Of a stretch of DNA of 64,000 bases, positions 58,324-64,000 are shown in pieces. Each line of letters starts with the position of its first letter. Position 1 is the first letter of the stretch. The stretch covers positions 86,963,748 through 87,027,747 of the forward strand of contig NC_090745.1 of assembly GCF_036898095.1 (NCBI RefSeq). Reading direction: 5' to 3'. The notes beneath the pieces are model-generated. The model worked only from the letters and a program-made list of their open reading frames with translations. It searched no databases and was not told the origin of the DNA. Origin of the DNA: Palaemon carinicauda (Eukaryota > Arthropoda > Malacostraca > Decapoda > Palaemonidae). A program made the translations under genes and the position numbers.

Positions 58324-58336
58324 TTTATTCAGTTAA
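58324..58336 (+). promoter_or_regulatory. Candidate self-priming site
   Basis: tttattcagttaa, starting two bases after the 5' LTR, is a perfect 13-nt reverse complement of LTR positions 58278-58290. It lies where a tRNA primer-binding site normally is, and no CCA-end tRNA match (tgg start) is seen there. This resembles the Tf1 arrangement, in which the mRNA 5' end primes reverse transcription. The transcript start is unknown. Confidence 0.5.
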
Positions 58337-58350
58337 TCAATTCAATTGCC

Positions 58351-59274
58351 ATGGAACGGCTTCTGCGCCCACCCCGGTTTGATGTGGACCCTAACTCTGC
58401 CCAGGCCACCAAGGAATGGACACACTGGCTGAGGACGTTTACAAACTTCGTTCAAGCGGTGCAGCTGACTACCCCTACGCTTGACAAACTGGTTCTTCTC
58501 ACTAACTATGTGGCTCCTAGTGTGTATGACTACATTTCTGAGTGTGAGACTTATGAGAAGGCTGAAGAGGTTCTGACATCTTTGTACGTGAAACCGAACA
58601 ATGAAATATTTGCCAGGCATCTACTTGCCACTCGCAGGCAAAACTCGGGTGAGTCACTGGATCAGTTCCTACAGGCACTGAAGCTACTTGCTAAGGACTG
58701 CCAATTCAAAAGTGTAACTGCGGAGGAAGCTTGTGACAGTTATGTTCGGGATGCCTTCATTAATGGTTTGGTCTCTGGTGCAATACACCAGCGTCTGTTG
58801 GAGAATTTGACACTGAACTTAAATACTGCTTATGAACAGGCCCGCACTCTAGGTATGGCCCAGAAGCATTCAGCCTCCTACTCAACAGAACCTGTTAATG
58901 CTGCTGTGTCAGCAGTGAGTCGAGAGGAGGAATCGTTTAGTGCTGAAAATAACAGAGAGAGTGTTTCTGCTGCTACTTCTAGTGCTCGATGTTTTTTTTG
59001 TGGGAACAACCGGCATCCCCGAACTCAGTGTCCTGCTAAGGATGCAGTGAATTTGAAATGTAAGAAGCAAGGACATTATGCTAAGGTGTGCAGCTCTGTG
59101 AAACAGACGAGTGGCTCTTCTAGCCCAAAATATTCTGCAGCAATGCTAGCTTCTATAGTGGAGGCCTCCCCTAAGTGTCTTGAAAAATCTATAACACCTC
59201 TCAAGCTTAATGGTAGCCCTGTCAGTGCCCTTATTGATTCTGGGAGTTCAGAAGCTTTGTGCGTCATAATTTAG
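58351..59274 (+). pseudogene. Gypsy-like Gag and start of protease
   Basis: ATG 58351 opens 307 codons. A capsid-like region has YVKPNNEIFARHLLATRRQN and SLDQFLQALKLLAKDCQF. A zinc knuckle CFFCGNNRHPRTQC (C-x2-C-x4-H-x4-C) follows, with a second, degenerate knuckle (KCKKQGHYAKVC) in which the first Cys position is Asn. The frame ends in the protease active-site segment ALIDSGSSEAL (D-S-G). A one-base frameshift near 59250 then diverts it to a stop; the proper frame continues at 59259. Gag and Pol were apparently one frame. Confidence 0.9.
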
Positions 59275-61370
59275 TGGACCTAAACAAACTAACTATGTCT
59301 CCAGAGCATGGAAAAGTCTCCATGGCTGATGAATCCCTGTCCTCAAACATTGTAGGTCTGTGCAGTGTGGACTTGGAGTTAAAAGGAGAGACTTTTCACG
59401 GTGTTGAACTCAAGGTGTTACAAAGCTTATGTAGTGATGTGATTCTAGGGCATGACTTCCTGAGGAAACATTCTGGCCTGGAAATGGATTTTGGAGGAGA
59501 GAAACCTCCCTTGAAGATATGTTCACTAGGTGTTGTTAAGGTGTCCCCTCCTTTCCTATTCAAAAACCTGACACCAGATTGTAGACCAGTGGCTAATAAG
59601 TAAAGACTATACTCCTTGAGTGACAAGAAGTTCATTGAAGCCAAGATTGAGCGTATGATGTCGGAAGGAATAATAAGGCCTAGTAATTCTCCTTGGAGAG
59701 CTCAAGTGCTGGTGACGTCAGGGGAGAATCAGAAAAGGAGGATAGTTGTAGATTACTATCGTACTATAAACAAGTTCACTGAGCTTGATGCTTACCCCTT
59801 GCCAAATATCGACAAGATGGTGAACAACATTGCACGGTACAAGGTGTTCAATACCTTAGATCTGAAAAGTGCATACCATTAGGTTGCAATAAGAGAAGAA
59901 GAGAGACCGTACACTGCATTTGAAGCTGGGGGTAAACTTTATGAGTTCAATCGCATTCCATTTGGAGTGAAAAATGGAGTAACAGCTTTTCAACGTGTGC
60001 TTGACGAAATCCTTAAGAAAGAAAAAGTAGGTGGTACATTTGCTTATGTAGACAATTTTACTGTGTGTGGTGAGACAGAGGAGGAGCATGACCAGAATTT
60101 AAGAAGGTTTTTGAAGGTGGCCGAGGAATACAACCTGACTCTAAACCACAGCAAGTGTGACTTCAAAGTCAGAACCATTAAATTACTTGGGTATTCAGTA
60201 ACGGATGGGGAAATCAAACCTGACCCAGAACGCTTGCAACCACTGTGGAATCTTTCACCCCCAAAGGATGCAGCTTCTCTTTGCATGACCATGGGATTGC
60301 TTGCACATTACTCAAGATGGATCCCAAACTTTTCAGAGAAAATCCGCCCTCTCACACAAGCCAATGGTTTTCCTTTATCTACTGAAGCACTGCAAGCTCT
60401 CGGGAACTTGAAGAAAGACATTGCTAGTGCTGTGGTAACGGCCATTGATCCCTCCTCTCTTTTCACTGTGGAAACGGATGCCTCAGGTCATGCGATAGCC
60501 GCTACTCTGACACAGAATAATCGCCCAGAGGCTTTCTTCTCCTGCACTCTCACTCGCAGTGAACAAGGACATTCTGCAGTGGAAAAGGAAGCTTATGCCA
60601 TAGTGGAGGCATTGAGAAAGTGGAGACACTACTTAATTGGACACCATTTCAAGCTCATCATGGACCAGCGTAGTGTAAAGTTTATGTTTGACTCTAAATC
60701 AAACAGTAAAATAAAGAATGACAAAATAGCAAGGTGGAGAGTTGAACTCTCATGTTTTCACTATGATATAGTATACCGTCCAGGAACAGAGAACATACCA
60801 GCTGATGCTCTCTCCCGCATCTGTGGTGCCACTACTTCTGATAAACTCCGAGAACTTCAGGAAATCCTATGTCACCCGGGAATATCTCGTATGATGCATT
60901 TCGTCCGAGGGCGGAATCTACCTTACTCTGTAGAAGAAGTGAAGAAAATTACCACCTCTTGCCAAGTGTGTTTAGAGCTCAAACCTCGATTCTTCAAATA
61001 CTCGGGACAACTGATCAAAGCAACCCAGCCATTCGAGAGGCTGAACTTAGATTTCAAAGGCCCAGTTCCCTCTCAATCTAGAAACAAGTACTACCTCACA
61101 GTTGTGGATGAATTTTAAAGGTTCCCTTTTGTTTTCCCTTGTGCTCATATGACCACTAGAACTGTCATCAGTTGTTTGATGCAACTATTTTCTTTGTTTG
61201 GTATGCCAGCATACATCCACACTGACAGGGGTGCATCTTTCATGTCTGAAGAGCTGAAGGATTTCCTGATGAAGAAAGGTGTAGCTACCAGTCGCACTAC
61301 ACCTTATAACCCTAAAGGGAATGGTCAGGCTGGAAAATATAACGGAATTACAGTATATGGAAAACTCTAA
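59259..61370 (+). pseudogene. Gypsy-like protease end, RT, RNase H and integrase start
   Basis: One frame with stops at 59601, 59880 and 61116. Protease end: VILGHDFLRKHSGLEMDFGG. RT: IERMMSEGIIRPSNSPWRAQ, FNTLDLKSAYH, FNRIPFGVKNGVTAFQRVLD and the active-site TFAYVDNFTVCG, where the second Asp of YxDD is Asn. RNase H: FTVETDASGHAIAATLTQ, SAVEKEAYAIVEALRKW, TENIPADALSRI. Integrase: the zinc HHCC segment HPGISRMMHFVRGRN to CQVC, catalytic LNLDFKG and IHTDRGASF. The catalytic Glu region (GQAGKYNG) has Gly where Glu is expected. Confidence 0.9.
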
Positions 61371-61372
61371 CA

Positions 61373-61954
61373 TTGGCCCTTAAGACAAGAAACCTTGATG
61401 TGTCTCAGTGCGAAACTGTTCTTCCAGATGCTTTCCATTCTATACGCTCCTTGTTGTACACTTCCACAAACAGTACTCCTCACGAGCACCTTTTCCTGCA
61501 TAGCAGAAGGTCCACCACCGGCCAATCGTTGCCTACTTGGCTCGTCCAAGGAGGACGTGCTCTCCTAAGACGCCATGTAAGACACAGCAAGAACGACCCC
61601 TTGGTGGATGAGGTTGAAATCGTAGAGGTGAACCCCGAGTATGCTCATGTGAAGCTTTCAGGTGGTAGGGCGACTAGAGTTTCATTAAGACATCTTGCTT
61701 CTACGGCTAGTGACAACCGAGAAAGTACAGATGCTGGGGATCCTGTACATCAGTCCGAGGTTCCTGAGGAATTGTCAGTTACGAATGCTCCCCAGGAAAT
61801 TGCACGCGGTATCTCCCATGAGGATACTGCTCCTCAGAATGACACTCTTCACGAATCACGTACAGTGCCTCAACAGGTAGCCTCACCTCCTCCACTTCGA
61901 AGGTCAGAGAGAGTGAGGCAACCTCAAAAGTACCTTCAGGATTACTCCACGTGA
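61373..61954 (+). pseudogene. Gypsy-like integrase C-terminal region
   Basis: Frameshifted continuation: VLPDAFHSIRSLLYTSTNST, then PHEHLFLHSRRSTTGQSLPT and a beta-rich SH3-like segment (VDEVEIVEVNPEYAHVKLSG; ATRVSLRHLAS). The tail is acidic and Pro/Ser-rich, ending RRSERVRQPQKYLQDYST, a motif common at the end of this type of integrase. The TGA comes 22 bases before the 3' LTR. Confidence 0.85.
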
Positions 61955-61975
61955 ACTTAACTCCGAAGGGAAGAA

Positions 61976-62180
61976 TGTGGTAAAAATAAACCTGTTTATA
62001 TTATCCTGTCATTCATAAGGAGTGTGATGTACAGTATGTACCTTCTTAGTTAACACAAGTGTTTATTTATCTTTATGTCTGTGTCTGTTAATGTGTTTGT
62101 TTTGTTGTTTGCAGGGTATAACTGCAGTGGAATTGTTAACTGAATAAAACCTTAGTTCTGGATACACCGGGTTTACTTCA
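61976..62180 (+). repeat. 3' LTR
   Basis: Direct repeat of the 5' LTR, preceded by the polypurine tract ccgaagggaagaa (61963-61975). Confidence 0.95.
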
Positions 62181-62430
62181 ATAGGTTATAACACATTGGT
62201 GCTCATGTAATATCAACTGTATAGATGGTGTGAATAAGCTAAGAAATGGTATAAACAATACTTTGTTACTATATTCGTACGCGCATATTATAGAAAGCGG
62301 CAGCTAGACATCAGCTGATCTGATCACAGCCACAAGTAAAAGAAAAATAAGTCAACAATACTCGATTTTTAAAACACACCCAAAATTTAAAAACAAAAGT
62401 ACACGTTTTCTTAATGTGCAATTAACTATT
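62181..62430. mobile_element. Tigger-B, right part (end not found)
   Basis: Begins ataggttataac, continuing the Tigger-A-like sequence ataggttacaac interrupted at 58124. After about 62215 it no longer matches Tigger-A, and no right TIR was located before DIRS-E. The right limit is arbitrary. Confidence 0.55.
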
Positions 62431-62584
62431 TAAAGAGTAGCAATTTTCTAAAATAAAATGATGTTTCCTAAAAAATAGTGGTTTGCTGATGAAATCTAAT
62501 GCCGTATTTTAAGCTAAGATTGAAATGGACGTATATATTAAGAAACCCGATTTTGGTTTCTTCATCTATATGTAAGTATTGTAT

Positions 62585-62685
<101 letters not shown>

Positions 62686-62830
62686 CAGCTGTTGTAATCG
62701 AATGCCTTGTTTTTGTTTCTTGTACAACCTGAAGCGAGGAATTGATCGCTACAACTAACAATAGTCATGCTAATTTCATTCTTAAACTCAGATTGCTATA
62801 GGCCTATGTGAAGTAAAATTTTATTTTTAC

Positions 62831-62832
<2 letters not shown>

Positions 62833-62915
<83 letters not shown>
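62833..62915. repeat. (GA)n microsatellite
   Basis: Pure GA array, followed by a short CT/GA inverted pair (tctctctctc and gagagagg, 62932-62950). Confidence 0.97.
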
Positions 62916-62919
<4 letters not shown>

Positions 62920-63199
62920 CTGGCATCGAATCTCTCTCTCTCTGAGAGAGGTTTTTTATAATTATGTTATTTTCATTAGTAAAATAAATTTTTGAATATA
63001 CTTACCCGATAATCATGTAGCTGTCAACTCTGTTGCCCGACAGAAATCTACGGTCGGGATACGCCAGCGATCGCTATACAGGTGGGGGTGTACACAACAG
63101 CGCCATCTGTGGTCAGGTACTCCAGTACTTCTTGTCAACACCACCACAATTTTTTCCTCGGTCCACTGGTTCTCTATGGGGAGGAAGGGTGGGTCAATT

Positions 63200-63300
63200 A
63201 AATCATGATTATCGGGTAAGTATATTCAAAAATTTATTTTACTAATGAAAATAACACTTTTCAATATTAATCTTACCCGATAATCATGTAGCTGATTCAC
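63200..63300 (-). repeat. DIRS-E internal complementary region (ICR)
   Basis: The left arm catgattatcgggtaagtat plus the core aaaatttattttactaatga is the reverse complement of 62968-63025 for over 50 bases, including sequence outside the assumed repeat edge. The right arm tcttacccgataatcatgta repeats the terminal repeat directly. Confidence 0.9.
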
Positions 63301-63680
63301 ACCCAGGGTGGTGGGTGGAGACCAGCATACATGTTAACAAAGAAGCTAAGTATCCCGTATTTTATTTTATTAGTTATTCAAAAATAACATAAAATAAATA
63401 AGTACCTGGTAAGGAAGACGACTTGAACCATTACTCTGCCTTTATTAAGTACGTCTTCCTTACTGAGCGTAGCGGTCCTCTTAGGATGCTGAACGACTCT
63501 TAGGTGCTGAAGTATAAAGGGCTGCAACCCATACTAAAGGACCTCATCACAACCTTTAACCTCGGCGCTTCTCAAGAAAGAATTGACCACCCGCCAAATC
63601 AACAAGGATGTGGAAGGCTTCTTAGCCGACCGTACAACCCATAAAAAGTATTCAAGAGAAAGGTTAAAAAGGTTATGGGA

Positions 63681-64000
63681 TTATGGGAATGTAGTGGCTG
63701 AGCCCCCGCCTACTACTGCATTCGTTGCTACGAATGGTCCCAGGGTGTAGCAGTTCTCGTAAAGAGACTGGACATCTTTGAGATAGAATGATGCGAACAC
63801 TGACTTGCTTCTCCAATAGGTAGCATCCATAACACTCTGCAGAGAACGGTTCTGTTTGAAGGCCACTGAAGTAGCCACAGCTCTCACTTCATGTGTCCTT
63901 ACCTTCAGCAAAGCAAGGTCTTCTTCCTTCAGATGAGAATGTGCTTCCCTAATCAGGAGCCTGAATTAGTAAGAAACTGAGTTCTTAGACCTTGGAAGAG
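63681..64000 (-). pseudogene. DIRS-E tyrosine recombinase, C-terminal part
   Basis: Reads LREAHSHL-type residues, then VRTHEVRAVATSVAFKQNRS (HxxR box HEVR), SLQSVMDATYWRSKSVFASF and YLKDVQSLYENCYTLGPFVA. Tyr of FYLKDV is the presumed nucleophile. The C-terminus GGGSATTFP ends at 63681. A stop near 63968 interrupts the upstream frame; the rest lies beyond the window. Confidence 0.82.

Larger units (their letters stand above)
58125..62180 (+). mobile_element. Ty3/gypsy-like LTR retrotransposon
   Basis: 4056 bp with LTRs 58125-58322 and 61976-62180 (tgtggtaaaa to gggtttacttca). The target duplication atagg (58120-58124 and 62181-62185) is confirmed by the uninterrupted sequence in Tigger-A near 46541. 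Order gag, protease, RT, RNase H, integrase is Ty3/gypsy type. The purine tract gaagggaagaa abuts the 3' LTR. No envelope gene is seen. Three stops and two frameshifts make it inactive. The LTRs differ at several sites, including small indels (198 and 205 bases). Confidence 0.95.
62966..64000 (-). mobile_element. DIRS-E, 3' end (continues past the window)
   Basis: Minus-strand DIRS element. The left terminal repeat spans about 62985-63190 (gaatatacttacccgataat; gcgccatctgtgg). The ICR is at 63200-63300. Recombinase 3' coding sequence starts at 63681. This is a third ITR family, with its own core. Confidence 0.88.

Noticed and set aside
58125..62180. Endogenous retrovirus with an envelope gene
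   Set aside because: The space between integrase and 3' LTR is 22 bases, so there is no envelope frame; the element is a plain Ty3/gypsy-like retrotransposon.

Overview
The window looks like nuclear DNA of an arthropod, most likely a decapod crustacean (inference). The evidence is GT-AG introns in a host gene, many long (GA)n arrays, and very many DIRS-type tyrosine-recombinase (YR) retrotransposons beside CR1-like and RTE-like LINEs, Tigger (pogo) DNA transposons and a Ty3/gypsy-like LTR element. The species cannot be named from this sequence alone.

One host gene is supported. Six minus-strand exons (54390-54473, 7843-7987, 7579-7674, 6618-6781, 1575-1733, 1081-1250) join in phase into about 275 residues of an aldehyde dehydrogenase closest in pattern to mitochondrial succinate-semialdehyde dehydrogenase (ALDH5A1 type). 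The 5' exons lie beyond 54473 and the 3' exons before 1081, probably outside the window. The intron between 54390 and 7987 is 46.4 kb and consists mostly of transposable elements.

Layout from left to right: 1-990 is the 3' end of a DIRS element (A). 1081-7987 holds host exons, with a dead CR1-like LINE and a compound GA minisatellite in introns. 8105-13400 holds pieces of three DIRS elements in both orientations. 13430-19905 is DIRS-1 and 21504-29156 is DIRS-2, related copies with spliced gag genes; a 274-bp satellite array lies between them. 29157-32270 is an RTE-like LINE and a second RTE tail. 34857-35695 is a Mutator-like remnant. 38715-53830 is a nest: DIRS-C (38858-45080) and Tigger-A (45778-49671) inside DIRS-D. 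55085-56640 is a DIRS 5' fragment. 56697-62430 is a second Tigger-like element interrupted by an LTR retrotransposon (58125-62180, TSD atagg). 62590-62915 holds GA arrays, and 62966-64000 is the 3' end of DIRS-E.

The element genes are nearly all broken by stops, frameshifts or deletions. The architecture is still legible: inverted terminal repeats, internal complementary regions (ICRs), splice sites, ATGA stop/start overlaps and target duplications. The most interesting signals are: (1) two interchangeable 30-40 bp core classes at DIRS ICRs and termini shared by families whose terminal repeats differ; (2) a conserved ATGA overlap between the RT/RNase H and recombinase frames of DIRS-1 and DIRS-2; (3) a conserved gag intron in both; (4) a 13-nt self-complementarity between the LTR and the leader of the gypsy-like element, suggesting self-priming; (5) a PCNA-box-like motif after an in-frame stop in Tigger-A.
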